NCBI RefSeq assembly: GCF_028622875.1
Contig: NZ_CP117709.1
Location: 5,025,001 to 5,089,000 of the forward strand
Direction: 5' to 3'
Length of the DNA: 64,000 nucleotides
Origin: Streptomyces sp. MMBL 11-1
Lineage (GTDB): Bacteria; Actinomycetota; Actinomycetes; Streptomycetales; Streptomycetaceae
Below the pieces are notes generated by a model. It worked only from the letters and a program-made list of their open reading frames with translations, was not told where the DNA came from and searched no databases. Position 1 is the first letter of the stretch; the number at the start of each line of letters is the position of its first letter. A program made the position numbers and the translations under genes. This document shows positions 50,966-58,849 of this stretch, in pieces.

Positions 50966-51432
50966 CAGACCCCCCACTTGCTGTAGCGGTTGTCGGCGGG
51001 AGAGTTCTGTCTGCGGGAGAGATCGCGGCTACAGAACTGGGCTCGTGCCTCCGAGTTCTTGTGCACCATGTCGAGGGCCTCGGCCAGCGACTGCGCGGTG
51101 AGGTACCGCATCTCGTCCTCCTGGACCTGGTGGTCGGCTGCGGCGGCGGCCTTGCGGCCGGCCACCGTCTTCTCGGTCGACGCGGCGAGAGCGGCGCGGG
51201 CCGAGGAGACGTCCAGGCACTGCTTGGCCGAGCGCACGTTGGCGCGGGCCTCGACCAGGCGCATGGCCGCGTACGCGGTCCAGGAGACGTACTCGCCGTA
51301 GAGCGCCATGAGCTGCCGGTCGTCCAGACCGGTGATGTCTGCGGGGAGCTGGGGGAGGAAGCCGTCGGGCTTCTCTTCTTTGTCGAAGCCGAGTTTGTTC
51401 AGGTGGTCCCACATGGCGTCGGCAGCGCTCAC
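50965..51432 (-). CDS. Helical phage protein between nuclease genes
   Basis: 155 residues from GTG 51432 with AGGAG five bases upstream. Almost entirely helical, with a central coiled-coil-like part (ARANVRSAKQCLDVSSARA). It overlaps the resolvase and Cas4-like genes, so it is probably an accessory recombination or replication factor. No family recognised. Confidence 0.6.
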   Translation of the reverse strand: MSAADAMWDHLNKLGFDKEEKPDGFLPQLPADITGLDDRQLMALYGEYVSWTAYAAMRLVEARANVRSAKQCLDVSSARAALAASTEKTVAGRKAAAAADHQVQEDEMRYLTAQSLAEALDMVHKNSEARAQFCSRDLSRRQNSPADNRYSKWGV

Positions 51433-52334
51433 GTCGTCTCCTTGAATTCGATGCAGCTCGCGCAGCCGGCGCGGCCGTTCAGATTGCAGTGCGGGGGAGT
51501 GTCGGCGGCCACGCAGTCGACGATGGCTGCGGCGGCTTCGATCAGGGGTTCCGAGAATCGCTCGTCGTACTGGACGGTGAAGCACTTTGTTTCCTGCGTG
51601 CTCTTGAAGTCGTAGAAGAACACGCACCGTTCGCACGGCAGGTCCTCAAAGTGTGTCGCGAGGTACATGTACAACTGGGTCTGCCGGATGGCGCTGGGCA
51701 GTGGGCGGCGGAAATCGCGCCACAGTCGGTTGACGTCGTGTACTTTCCCGTGGTCCGTTTCGACCTCGTACCGGGCGAGGAAGTCGGGGCGTTCGAACCG
51801 CAGGCTTCCCAGGCCGAGAGTTTTGATTTCGATGAGAGCGCACTCTTCCGGGTCGTACCCGTCCGCCTTGCCGCCGATTCGCAGAGCGGTGGAGTTCAGG
51901 GGAACTTCGGCGTATGTCAGGCAGGACGGCGGGGCGCCGCATTCATGGCAGAAACCGGGAGTTGTGTCGAGCCAGAAGTAGGCGTCGCAGTACAAGCAGT
52001 GCCAGTCACCGGCAAGCCGGCCCATCTGGGCAAGCCACCGCTGCCACTTTGTGTGGGTCTCGTGTCCCTCCTGGAAGATGTTCTCGCGGACGAAAGTCGT
52101 CCTCTTGCGGTCCGGTGGCTCGGCCTCCAGCTTGAGCCGGTACCAGGCCGCGAGGTGGCACCAGTCCGGCTTCACCATCTCGGAGGGGTGCATGACGTCC
52201 TGGCGACGGCCGGAGGGCTGGGCTGCCCGGTCCAGGACGTGCTTCTGCACGTCACCCCAGATGGGCTCGGCGGCCTTCGAGGCGTTGAGGTACTCGGTCA
52301 GGCGGGGACCGCCCTTTACGACGCGGCTGGCCAC
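51429..52334 (-). CDS. Cas4-like PD-(D/E)XK nuclease
   Basis: 301 residues. The nuclease core is LRIGGKADGYDPEECALIEIKT (Asp and E-x-K) with QTQLYMYLA as the later Gln motif. A Cys at residue 59 (DWCHLAAW) and the C-terminal CNLNGRAGCASC could ligate an iron-sulfur cluster as in Cas4/RecB-type nucleases. An extra ribbon (CLYCDAYF...CHEC, about 112-133) is inserted. Phage members process DNA ends for recombination. No CRISPR array or other cas gene is present. Confidence 0.82.
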   Translation of the reverse strand: MASRVVKGGPRLTEYLNASKAAEPIWGDVQKHVLDRAAQPSGRRQDVMHPSEMVKPDWCHLAAWYRLKLEAEPPDRKRTTFVRENIFQEGHETHTKWQRWLAQMGRLAGDWHCLYCDAYFWLDTTPGFCHECGAPPSCLTYAEVPLNSTALRIGGKADGYDPEECALIEIKTLGLGSLRFERPDFLARYEVETDHGKVHDVNRLWRDFRRPLPSAIRQTQLYMYLATHFEDLPCERCVFFYDFKSTQETKCFTVQYDERFSEPLIEAAAAIVDCVAADTPPHCNLNGRAGCASCIEFKETT

Positions 52335-52681
52335 TGCGACTCCTGGAAGTTGGTGGTGATCGCTTCGCTCGGCGGGTGCCAGGTCCAGCGCTCGGGCGTC
52401 CCGGGATTGCGCATGCGCAGAGCGAGGCGGTCACGTGCCGTCATCCCGCCCCAGATGCCGTAGCCCTCCCGGTTGACCATGGCGACGTGCAGGCAGTCAG
52501 CCCGGCGGGGGCACACGACGCCGTCGTAGATGCCGTTGCAGATGTCCATCGCGAGGGCTTCGTCGTTGAAGAAGACGTCGTTGTCGCGGGTGGGCGTAAG
52601 CCGGTGATCGCGGCATTTCGCTTCTCCCCGGTGGTGAGCGGGGGACCAATCCGGTGCGTTGATTACGGCGCGGATTCCCAT
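52316..52681 (-). CDS. Phage WhiB-like iron-sulfur regulator
   Basis: 121 residues from ATG 52681. All WhiB hallmarks are present: Cys in AKCRDH, then FFNDEALAMDICNGIYDG and VVCPRRADCLHVAM give four Cys for a 4Fe-4S cluster, and YGIWGGMTARDR is the turn motif contacting sigma factor. Actinophage WhiB proteins (as in mycobacteriophage TM4) can act as dominant interferers with host WhiB functions. It overlaps both flanking genes, so it is expressed with the recombination operon. Confidence 0.92.
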   Translation of the reverse strand: MGIRAVINAPDWSPAHHRGEAKCRDHRLTPTRDNDVFFNDEALAMDICNGIYDGVVCPRRADCLHVAMVNREGYGIWGGMTARDRLALRMRNPGTPERWTWHPPSEAITTNFQESQWPAAS

Positions 52682-52995
52682 GAGGCGTCCTCCTCGTTCT
52701 CAATGAGGCGCAGAAAGGTTTCCTCCGAGACGACCACCCACCTGCGCCCGCACATCTCGATCGCGAAAGCCATGTCACGCAGGTCGAGAATCGCGTTCTT
52801 CTCTGCGTTGATCAGGTCTCTGTGGGTCAGGCTGAAGCGTGAACTTCCGGTCGTCTTGCACTCCACGGACCACGCCTTGTTCCGGACGTCGTTTTTAACC
52901 GCCCAACCGTTCCCGGACCCGGCTGTCGTGGTGCCTCCGAGCTTCTGGGCAAGACGCTTCTCCTGATCGCGGGACGTCTTGATCCGCCGGTCCAT
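52663..52995 (-). CDS. Hjc-like PD-(D/E)XK nuclease
   Basis: 110 residues from ATG 52995 (TGATG with the RecA-like gene). GSGNGWAVKNDVRNKAWSVE then CKTTGSSRFSLT gives a G-x-G, D and E-x-K core like archaeal Hjc resolvases and small phage nucleases. It probably cuts branched DNA, a second such enzyme besides the RuvC-like one. The family is inferred from the motif order. Confidence 0.65.
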   Translation of the reverse strand: MDRRIKTSRDQEKRLAQKLGGTTTAGSGNGWAVKNDVRNKAWSVECKTTGSSRFSLTHRDLINAEKNAILDLRDMAFAIEMCGRRWVVVSEETFLRLIENEEDASWESAP

Positions 52996-54038
52996 CACGC
53001 CGCTCCGGGGCGGACGCGGTCCAACACGTCCTCGCTGAGTTGTTCCTGGAGAGTGATGTCGTGGCGGATAGCGGCGTTCATCTTGTCCTTGCCGTGCCAC
53101 TGGTTCTCGCGGTAGCGGTACCACCCGCCCGAAAGGTCGATCACGCCGTGGAAAATCCCCATGGTGACCATCTCGGCGGTCGTGTCGTACTCGCCCTTGA
53201 GGATTCCCGTGACGCTGTCCGCGAAATAGAACTTGATGGTGGCGACCTGCTGCGGTGCGGCTGACTTCGACTTGATGGTCTTCAACTTGATGACCTGGCC
53301 GACCCGCATCGCGCCCCCTCCCGGACGCTTCTCATCGATCCACTCGGTACGGGAGGCTTCGATCCGTGTGTAGTAGGCGTAATTCTTCGCCTTCCCACCG
53401 GGCGAGGTTTTCGGTGTCATTCCGGACGGGGACCAGCCGCCGATCTGGTCGCGCCACTGATTGATGATGAGCGCCAGCAGAGGGCGCTCTGCGTCGATCA
53501 GGGATCGGCGGGTCACACTGCCGACCTTCCGGAAAAACTTTCCGGTGACCCGCGCGCCGGCGGAGATGGTCGCCTGGTCCATCTCTTTGGCGTCCTCGTC
53601 GGCCGCGACCAGGGCCGGGTAGGAGTCGAGTACCACAGCGTCGAAAGCGCGGGATTCCGCAGCCTTCAGCATGGCCGTGTACGCGTCTTCCATCGCGTTC
53701 GTGGAATAGACCGCGACGCGGTCGACATCGACACCGAGGGAGGTGGCCCACTCCGCGTCGTAGTGCTCGGCTGCAACCCAGAAGGTCTGGAACTCCGGGT
53801 CACGAGCCTGGTTCGCAGCGATGGTCTTGTGCACGATGGTCGATTTGCCGCTGCTCTCCGCACCGACAATCTCGTTCCACTGATTTCCCGGCCATCCCCC
53901 GGCGAGCATCACGTCCAGAGACAGCGATCCCGTGGTGAAGCGGGGGACAACGGGCATTGTCGAGGCGACGATTACTGAACCTGGATGCTGTTTGTTGATC
54001 CGCGCCATGATCGCGCGGGCCTCATCATCGAGCGGCAT
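52995..54038 (-). CDS. RecA-like recombinase
   Basis: 347 residues from ATG 54038. Walker A is VGAESSGKST and Walker B lies in DAVVLDSYPALV. The FTTGSLSLDVMLAGG entry segment, LALIINQWRDQIG and the NYAYYTRIEASR region follow the RecA core. The N-terminal oligomerisation helix is short, and the C-terminal part differs from bacterial RecA. It would promote strand exchange during phage replication and repair. TACGGT lies six bases before the ATG, so a leaderless transcript is possible. A phage box is at 54077. Confidence 0.88.
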   Translation of the reverse strand: MPLDDEARAIMARINKQHPGSVIVASTMPVVPRFTTGSLSLDVMLAGGWPGNQWNEIVGAESSGKSTIVHKTIAANQARDPEFQTFWVAAEHYDAEWATSLGVDVDRVAVYSTNAMEDAYTAMLKAAESRAFDAVVLDSYPALVAADEDAKEMDQATISAGARVTGKFFRKVGSVTRRSLIDAERPLLALIINQWRDQIGGWSPSGMTPKTSPGGKAKNYAYYTRIEASRTEWIDEKRPGGGAMRVGQVIKLKTIKSKSAAPQQVATIKFYFADSVTGILKGEYDTTAEMVTMGIFHGVIDLSGGWYRYRENQWHGKDKMNAAIRHDITLQEQLSEDVLDRVRPGAA

Positions 54039-54076
54039 GCCCCGACCGTAGGGAAGGCGAAAAATACCGCACAGCG

Positions 54077-54094
54077 CCAAAAGAGTGACGCATT
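54077..54094 (-). promoter_or_regulatory. Phage 18-bp box, copy 2
   Basis: CCAAAAGAGTGACGCATT in the AT-rich gap upstream of the RecA-like gene shares 16 of 18 positions with the box at 34811-34828. Confidence 0.5.
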
Positions 54095-54102
54095 TTAAAT
54101 TT

Positions 54103-54273
54103 TTATTCACACCAGTCGGGGTCGCTCACCATTCCCAGGCACACGTGCGTCCAGGCCGGCTCACCCGGGGACGGTGAGTCCGCAGTGCGGTGGGCGCTGC
54201 TCGGCACCACGGCCATGAAGACCGCGACAGCGCCGACAGAAATGGTCGTGAGCAGGGTGACCAGACGCGTCAC
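54103..54273 (-). CDS. Small exported or membrane-anchored phage protein
   Basis: 56 residues from GTG 54273 (GTGA overlap). One N-terminal hydrophobic segment (LVTLLTTISVGAVAVFMAVV) is followed by a short polar domain with two Cys (VCLGMVSDPDWCE). The segment could be a signal peptide or an anchor. Function unknown. Confidence 0.55.
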   Translation of the reverse strand: MTRLVTLLTTISVGAVAVFMAVVPSSAHRTADSPSPGEPAWTHVCLGMVSDPDWCE

Positions 54274-54689
54274 AGCCGCCCCACGATCACGTTCGGCTGG
54301 TACCCAGATCCCTTCGCCTGGTGCACGGACTGCCGCGTCGGCGCCGAGGAGTTGTTGGAGATCGCGACACCCTGCGTCGAGTTCTGCACGGGCCACCCGC
54401 AGTCGTAACACATGGGGGTCGTGTTGGGGGTCGGCCTCCAGTAGTGCTCACTGCGGCAACTCGGGCAGAGATCCGTCTGCTTGGCCGACTGCGCCTTCTC
54501 GGTCTGGTAGGCCCGCTGGAGCGCCTCCGGGGGCTGCTGCGGCTGCACAGGCTGCTGCGGCTGGGTGTAGGTCGGATGGGCCCACCACGGGGCGCCCGTG
54601 GGGGTCAGCCCGCCCTGGGGGGCTGCCGGCGGGGGCGGCGGGGCACCGCCGGACTGCCGGAGTTTGTCCAGCCAAAAGGAATCAGACAT
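54270..54689 (-). CDS. Phage protein with Pro/Gln linker and zinc ribbon
   Basis: 139 residues from ATG 54689. A Pro/Gln-rich segment (QPQQPVQPQQPPEALQ) precedes a CPSC...CYDC zinc ribbon with an interposed His/Trp and a polar tail. Zinc ribbons of this type often bind nucleic acid. It overlaps the next two genes. No family recognised. Confidence 0.6.
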   Translation of the reverse strand: MSDSFWLDKLRQSGGAPPPPPAAPQGGLTPTGAPWWAHPTYTQPQQPVQPQQPPEALQRAYQTEKAQSAKQTDLCPSCRSEHYWRPTPNTTPMCYDCGWPVQNSTQGVAISNNSSAPTRQSVHQAKGSGYQPNVIVGRL

Positions 54690-55050
54690 CACAGACTCCC
54701 AGTCGTCCCTTTTCGAGTAGGTGTGCCACGACGGTAGCCACGGCTGTGCGGCTAATGGCCTGGAACATCTGCCGCTCCACTTCAGAGTCGGCGTCGTCTT
54801 CGTCGTGAATGCGTGAAAGCCGGTAGAGCACCAGAGCCGCGACATCGGCATGCCTGAATGCGTCGGTGGCGAGTCGGTTGAACTCTTCGATGCGGGTGTG
54901 CGACAGCAGGTGCTCGATGCGGTCCACGTCGGGGCTGGCCGGCACGAGGCCCAGCTTTCGGCACACCTCTTGGTAGTCGCTGCACGCGACAATGTCGCGC
55001 AGCATTCCACGGAAGAGGGCGGGTGCTTCTTCGAGTTCGATGTCGGGCAT
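54682..55050 (-). CDS. Helical phage protein
   Basis: 122 residues from ATG 55050. It is acidic and helical throughout (LFRGMLRDIVACSDYQEVCR at the start; EEFNRLATDAFRHADVAALV in the middle). It follows the DNA polymerase gene after 22 bases. It may be a replication accessory, but this is only from position. Confidence 0.6.
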   Translation of the reverse strand: MPDIELEEAPALFRGMLRDIVACSDYQEVCRKLGLVPASPDVDRIEHLLSHTRIEEFNRLATDAFRHADVAALVLYRLSRIHDEDDADSEVERQMFQAISRTAVATVVAHLLEKGRLGVCDV

Positions 55051-55072
55051 GCCTCAAGCGTAGAGGTAAACG

Positions 55073-56953
55073 TTATTTCGCCTCACTCCAGCGACGGCAG
55101 ATTTTTACGTCTGTGGTGACCGGGACGGAGAGGAGTTGCATTTCGGGGCCGGCCATCGCATCGTGCAGCACCTTGGCCCCTTCCTCGGCGATGCCCGCAG
55201 GGCACATGACCGCGATCTCGTCGTGCACCGTGAGAAGGATCTGCATTCCCGGCAGCAGGTTCTTGTGAAGCCGCACCATCGCGAGCTTGGTGATGTCTGC
55301 GTTGGAGCCCTGCATGTGCGAATTGACCACCTGACGCTCGGCCTTCGCGCGGCGGGAGTTGTCGTGAGACAGCAGATCAGGCAGCCGACGCTTGCGGCCG
55401 AGAAGCGTGCGCAGGTATGGCTCCGGACGGCGTGAGCGGACCGTGCGCAGCAGCTTCGCCTTGTATCGATATACCTCGGGGAACTCTCGCTCGTGTGTGG
55501 AGAGAATCTGCTTGGCCCGGCGCAGAGTGGTGTGCGACATGTCGGCCACCTTCTGAGGGCCGGCGCCGTAGGCGATGGCGAAAGCGATGGCCTTCGCCAC
55601 TTGCCTCATCTGCTTGGTGACGTCCTCGGGCGCGACCCCGAATACGGCTGCGGCAGTCGCGGTGTGTGCGTCCACCCCATCCCAGAACCCCTGCCACAAG
55701 GCACCCTTCCCCGCGAAATGCGCCAGGATTCGCTGTTCGATCTGGGCATAGTCGGCGACGAGGAGCACGAAACCGGGGATGGGGTCCACGAGGTCGCGGA
55801 TGGCCTTGCCCCACTCCGTTTCCGCGCGGGGCCAGTTCTGAATGTTGGGTGCCGAACAGCTAAAACGTCCCGTCACCGTCCCGTACTGCTTGAGCATGGG
55901 GTGGATGCGGCCGTTGAAAATCTGGGTCGGCTTTCCCTCTTCGGGGTTTCCGAGATAGCCCTCCACGTAGGTGCCCAGGATTTTAGAGGTTTCCTGGTAG
56001 GCCAGAATGGCGTCGACCACCGCGTTGCGCCCCTGGTACGGGGCCAGAGCTTCTGCATCCGTACTGGGAGCACCCTTGGGGGTGCGCTTCCGGGGGCGCA
56101 GCCCTTGCTCCTCGTAGAGCACCTTCTGCTTCTGCGGGGTGGAGCCGATGTTGAAGACCCTGCCGGCGGCCTTGTAGACGTCGGCCTCGCATCCGGTCAT
56201 GCGCTGGCGTAGGTCTGTTCTTAGCCGCTGGAGAGCTTCAATGTCGATGGGCACGCCGGCGCCCATGTGCAGCAGGCAGTGCAGGACGTCCATTTCGAGG
56301 GCCCACATGTCCTCCAGGCCCTCGACGGTGATGCGCGGACGCATGCTGCGCCAGTGGAGCCAGGTGGTTTTGGCGTCCATGTAGGAGTAGTCGGCGACGG
56401 CCCCGAAAGGGTGCCGCTCGATGCATTTGCCGACCTCCTCGGTGTCGTAGACGAGGCCCCAGCGCTCTTTGTCCAGTGCCTTCAGACCAAGGGGCCTGTT
56501 TTCGTTGAGCATCCATGCCGCGACGATTGTGTCCCCGTACGGCGGCGGGGGGAATTTTCCGCCGTAATATTTCGCGACGCTCAACAGGTCGAAGGGGGCG
56601 TTGTGTGCGACTTTGCGCCGGTCGGAGAAGAGGAGTTCTTCCAGGGCGTCGAACACGACGCTGGGGCGCAGTTGCTTCGGTGGGGGCTCCCACTGTTCGG
56701 TGATCTGCTCCCACTCGCCGGTGTTCTTGTTCTTCCGCCGGGATGCCTTTCGCAGCCGGTTATTTCCGTTGGGGTGCCCCATGGGGATGACGAAGCACTC
56801 GCCTTGTGCGGCGAGTGAAATCCAAGCGGTCTCGTTGACCGCCGGTACCCCTCGGTACTCACCCACGGTCTCGACGTCGAAAGCGAATTCGTTGTGGCCA
56901 CGGAGACTGGCGACAGCTTGTTCGAGCTGACGCGTTTCGGTGATGAGCTGCAC
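55073..56953 (-). CDS. Family A DNA polymerase with 3'-5' exonuclease
   Basis: 626 residues. The exonuclease domain starts with FAFDVETVGEY (Asp/Glu pair) and has KVAHNAPFDLLS and YSYMDAKTTW. The polymerase domain has motif A VADYAQIEQRILAHF near residue 400, motif B RQVAKAIAFAIAYGAG near 450, and motif C TVHDEI near 577. There is no 5'-3' exonuclease domain, so it is the Klenow-like form usual in phages. It replicates phage DNA with the primase and helicases upstream. A hairpin terminator separates it from the gene to the right. Confidence 0.95.
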   Translation of the reverse strand: MQLITETRQLEQAVASLRGHNEFAFDVETVGEYRGVPAVNETAWISLAAQGECFVIPMGHPNGNNRLRKASRRKNKNTGEWEQITEQWEPPPKQLRPSVVFDALEELLFSDRRKVAHNAPFDLLSVAKYYGGKFPPPPYGDTIVAAWMLNENRPLGLKALDKERWGLVYDTEEVGKCIERHPFGAVADYSYMDAKTTWLHWRSMRPRITVEGLEDMWALEMDVLHCLLHMGAGVPIDIEALQRLRTDLRQRMTGCEADVYKAAGRVFNIGSTPQKQKVLYEEQGLRPRKRTPKGAPSTDAEALAPYQGRNAVVDAILAYQETSKILGTYVEGYLGNPEEGKPTQIFNGRIHPMLKQYGTVTGRFSCSAPNIQNWPRAETEWGKAIRDLVDPIPGFVLLVADYAQIEQRILAHFAGKGALWQGFWDGVDAHTATAAAVFGVAPEDVTKQMRQVAKAIAFAIAYGAGPQKVADMSHTTLRRAKQILSTHEREFPEVYRYKAKLLRTVRSRRPEPYLRTLLGRKRRLPDLLSHDNSRRAKAERQVVNSHMQGSNADITKLAMVRLHKNLLPGMQILLTVHDEIAVMCPAGIAEEGAKVLHDAMAGPEMQLLSVPVTTDVKICRRWSEAK

Positions 56954-56984
56954 GGAGGACCCCTCGCCGTGATAGGAAATGGCA

Positions 56985-57030
56985 AGGGCCCGCGCCGGCG
57001 GTTCTGACTCGTTGAGCCGGCGCGGGCCCT
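56985..57030 (-). terminator. Strong terminator before the polymerase gene
   Basis: AGGGCCCGCGCCGGC (56985-56999) and its perfect complement (57016-57030) form a 15-bp stem. It would stop or limit transcription from the ssDNA-binding gene into the polymerase gene. Confidence 0.85.
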
Positions 57031-57050
57031 GCCTCGCGATGCAGTGCCTG

Positions 57051-57806
57051 TCAGGCGTCTTCCATCAGCAGGCTGACCACGTCCTCCATGGCCTCCTGGT
57101 CGAGAGGTTCCTTGACCTGGGTGCCGTACTCGTGGCGCTGGGAGACGAACGCCGCCAGCTCCTCGTCGGTGAGCGGCGGGACGTTGTACTCCTCTTCCAG
57201 GTCGCGCTCCTTCACCCGCTCCAGCGTGTACTCGACACTCTTCTTCTTCGTCTCCTTGCGGATCGTGAAGTACAGGTCGGGCCGGTCGAGGGGCCCCCGC
57301 TTGGAGTCGGTGGCGATGTCCTTGAGCTGGCGTGCGATCTTGATTCCGGCTTCCCAGACCTTCATGGACGGACTGTCCGGGTCCTCCAGGGACACGACGT
57401 CGAAGCAGGCGGAGAAGCGCTTCGCCTTGTCCCCGAGCGCGCACAGCGGGCAGTCGGAATTGGCCCAGCAGCGCACGCTCTTGGAGCCGTCCTCGATCTC
57501 ATCGATCCAGTGGGACGCGTACACATCAAACGGCCCGTCGGACAGGATCTTGATGACAGTGCGGCTCTCGCCGACCTTCAGGTAGAAGTCGCCGCTGGCG
57601 GCGGATGCGATCTTGTCGACGTCGTCCCAGCCCGCCATCGCGGTCTGGCCGGCGCCCGTTGCGACCACACGCCCGGAGATCGCCTCGCGCGGGGCTGCGT
57701 CACGTCGGGCGGGGGCGGCCTCGCCCCGTCCCTTCCGGGAGTTGCTCTCTTCGGCAGGGCGTGCGGGGAGCGATCGACGTCGGCCGTACGTGCGGGGTTC
57801 GGACAT
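57051..57806 (-). CDS. Probable phage single-stranded DNA-binding protein
   Basis: 251 residues from ATG 57806. The basic N-terminus precedes an OB-like region (SGDFYLKVGESRTVIKILSD) containing CWANSDCPLC, a zinc-type Cys cluster seen in gp32-like phage SSBs. The acidic C-terminus (EPLDQEAMEDVVSLLMEDA) is the typical partner-binding tail of SSBs. Location between polymerase and helicase genes supports this. The assignment is by motif and position. Confidence 0.7.
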   Translation of the reverse strand: MSEPRTYGRRRSLPARPAEESNSRKGRGEAAPARRDAAPREAISGRVVATGAGQTAMAGWDDVDKIASAASGDFYLKVGESRTVIKILSDGPFDVYASHWIDEIEDGSKSVRCWANSDCPLCALGDKAKRFSACFDVVSLEDPDSPSMKVWEAGIKIARQLKDIATDSKRGPLDRPDLYFTIRKETKKKSVEYTLERVKERDLEEEYNVPPLTDEELAAFVSQRHEYGTQVKEPLDQEAMEDVVSLLMEDA

Positions 57807-57809
57807 GAT

Positions 57810-58277
57810 TCAGCTCCAGTTATGGATGGGGTCGGGCATGACGGCGCGCGTCTGCTGGAACAGTTCGATGCAGCGAGCCGGAAATTCTGTGTGGGAGACG
57901 AATCGCTTCGTCCCGGACAGGACGCCCTCTTCGTAAGCGATGACCAGAACGCCTTCGATCTGACGCCGTGTGTACAGGCGACGGCGGCCGTTCTTGGATT
58001 CGCCGTTGTAGATCCAGGTCGCCCGGGGGAAAAGCGGCGGGGTAGCTGCTTCCCATTTGTAGAGCGTTTTCGTGGATCGGCCGAGGGCGTTGGCCAGATG
58101 CGAGATGGCGAAGAATTCGCGGTAGAACCCGCTGATCTTCTTGTACACCGGCTTGTCGTCCCACCGGACGGTGTCGCCAGCGCCGACGTGTGCCTGCACC
58201 GGGTGCGGGACGCCGATGGGGCGAGAGGTCCCGGGGTAGACGTCCAGGGGCTGGCGCGGGGGGTGGATCGGGCTCAT
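57810..58277 (-). CDS. MerR-like helix-turn-helix phage protein
   Basis: 155 residues from ATG 58277. The DNA-binding segment is FAISHLANALGRSTKTLYKW, continuing to RRRLYTRRQIEGVLV, a winged-helix of the MerR/excisionase type with its GRRR-x-Y wing. It may be an origin-binding or regulatory protein for early genes. It lies four bases upstream of the SSB gene start. The N-terminal 50 residues are Pro-rich and unassigned. Confidence 0.65.
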   Translation of the reverse strand: MSPIHPPRQPLDVYPGTSRPIGVPHPVQAHVGAGDTVRWDDKPVYKKISGFYREFFAISHLANALGRSTKTLYKWEAATPPLFPRATWIYNGESKNGRRRLYTRRQIEGVLVIAYEEGVLSGTKRFVSHTEFPARCIELFQQTRAVMPDPIHNWS

Positions 58278-58744
58278 GTCGCCAGTCCCCGGAAGGCGAA
58301 GGTCTCTCGCTGGACGAGGATTTCGTCCATCTCGGCCTCGGTGAGGACTCCTTCCTGGAGGAGTACGAAAAGCTCGTCCGCGTCCAGGCTGGGGACCGGG
58401 GGGAACGCCCGCCGGTAGATGGCATCGCCCTTCGCCCGGGTGATGCGCTCGGCGGCCTCGGGGTCGGCCGTGATGGAGACGCGGCGCTCCCGCTTGATGC
58501 GGGTGTACTCGGTGTCGCCGGCCGGGACGGGGAAAGGCAGGTCCAGATACTGGCTGCCCTTGTGGTCGGTATAGCCGCGCTGCTCGACCGCAGCCGCGAC
58601 CCGGTCGCGCAGTTTGTTCAGGCGAGTCGTGCGCTCAGTTACTTCGGCCTTGAGGGTCGCCCATTCCCGGAACACGGGAATGATTGGGTCGAACGGAATG
58701 CGTTGGGGTTCCGGGGCGGCCGTGGTGTGGGGTTCGTCAGGCAC
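58274..58744 (-). CDS. Phage protein with coiled coil
   Basis: 156 residues from GTG 58744. An N-terminal Pro-rich stretch is followed by a coiled coil (FREWATLKAEVTERTTRLNK) and an acidic end (EGVLTEAEMDEILVQRE). It overlaps the HTH gene by 4 bases. About 90 bases upstream lie noncoding, with the third phage box. Function unknown. Confidence 0.6.
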   Translation of the reverse strand: MPDEPHTTAAPEPQRIPFDPIIPVFREWATLKAEVTERTTRLNKLRDRVAAAVEQRGYTDHKGSQYLDLPFPVPAGDTEYTRIKRERRVSITADPEAAERITRAKGDAIYRRAFPPVPSLDADELFVLLQEGVLTEAEMDEILVQRETFAFRGLAT

Positions 58745-58831
58745 GCTGTGCTCCCGTAGGTGGTGCGAAGGAGCTACTCGGAAAGCTCCATGCCCGAAAC
58801 CCTACGAGTCGATAAAATTACCGCCAATCGG

Positions 58832-58849
58832 CCAGACGAGTGCCTCAAA
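58832..58849 (-). promoter_or_regulatory. Phage 18-bp box, copy 3
   Basis: CCAGACGAGTGCCTCAAA resembles the boxes at 34811 and 54077 (13 of 16 leading positions with the first). It partly overlaps the end of the helicase gene and lies 88-105 bases upstream of the next leftward gene. A second ACTCGTAGG sits nearer that gene. Confidence 0.4.

Noticed and set aside
51429..52334. Cas4-like nuclease as sign of a CRISPR-Cas locus
   Set aside because: No repeats with spacers and no other cas gene are present. The gene is embedded in phage recombination genes, the usual place for phage Cas4/RecB-type exonucleases.
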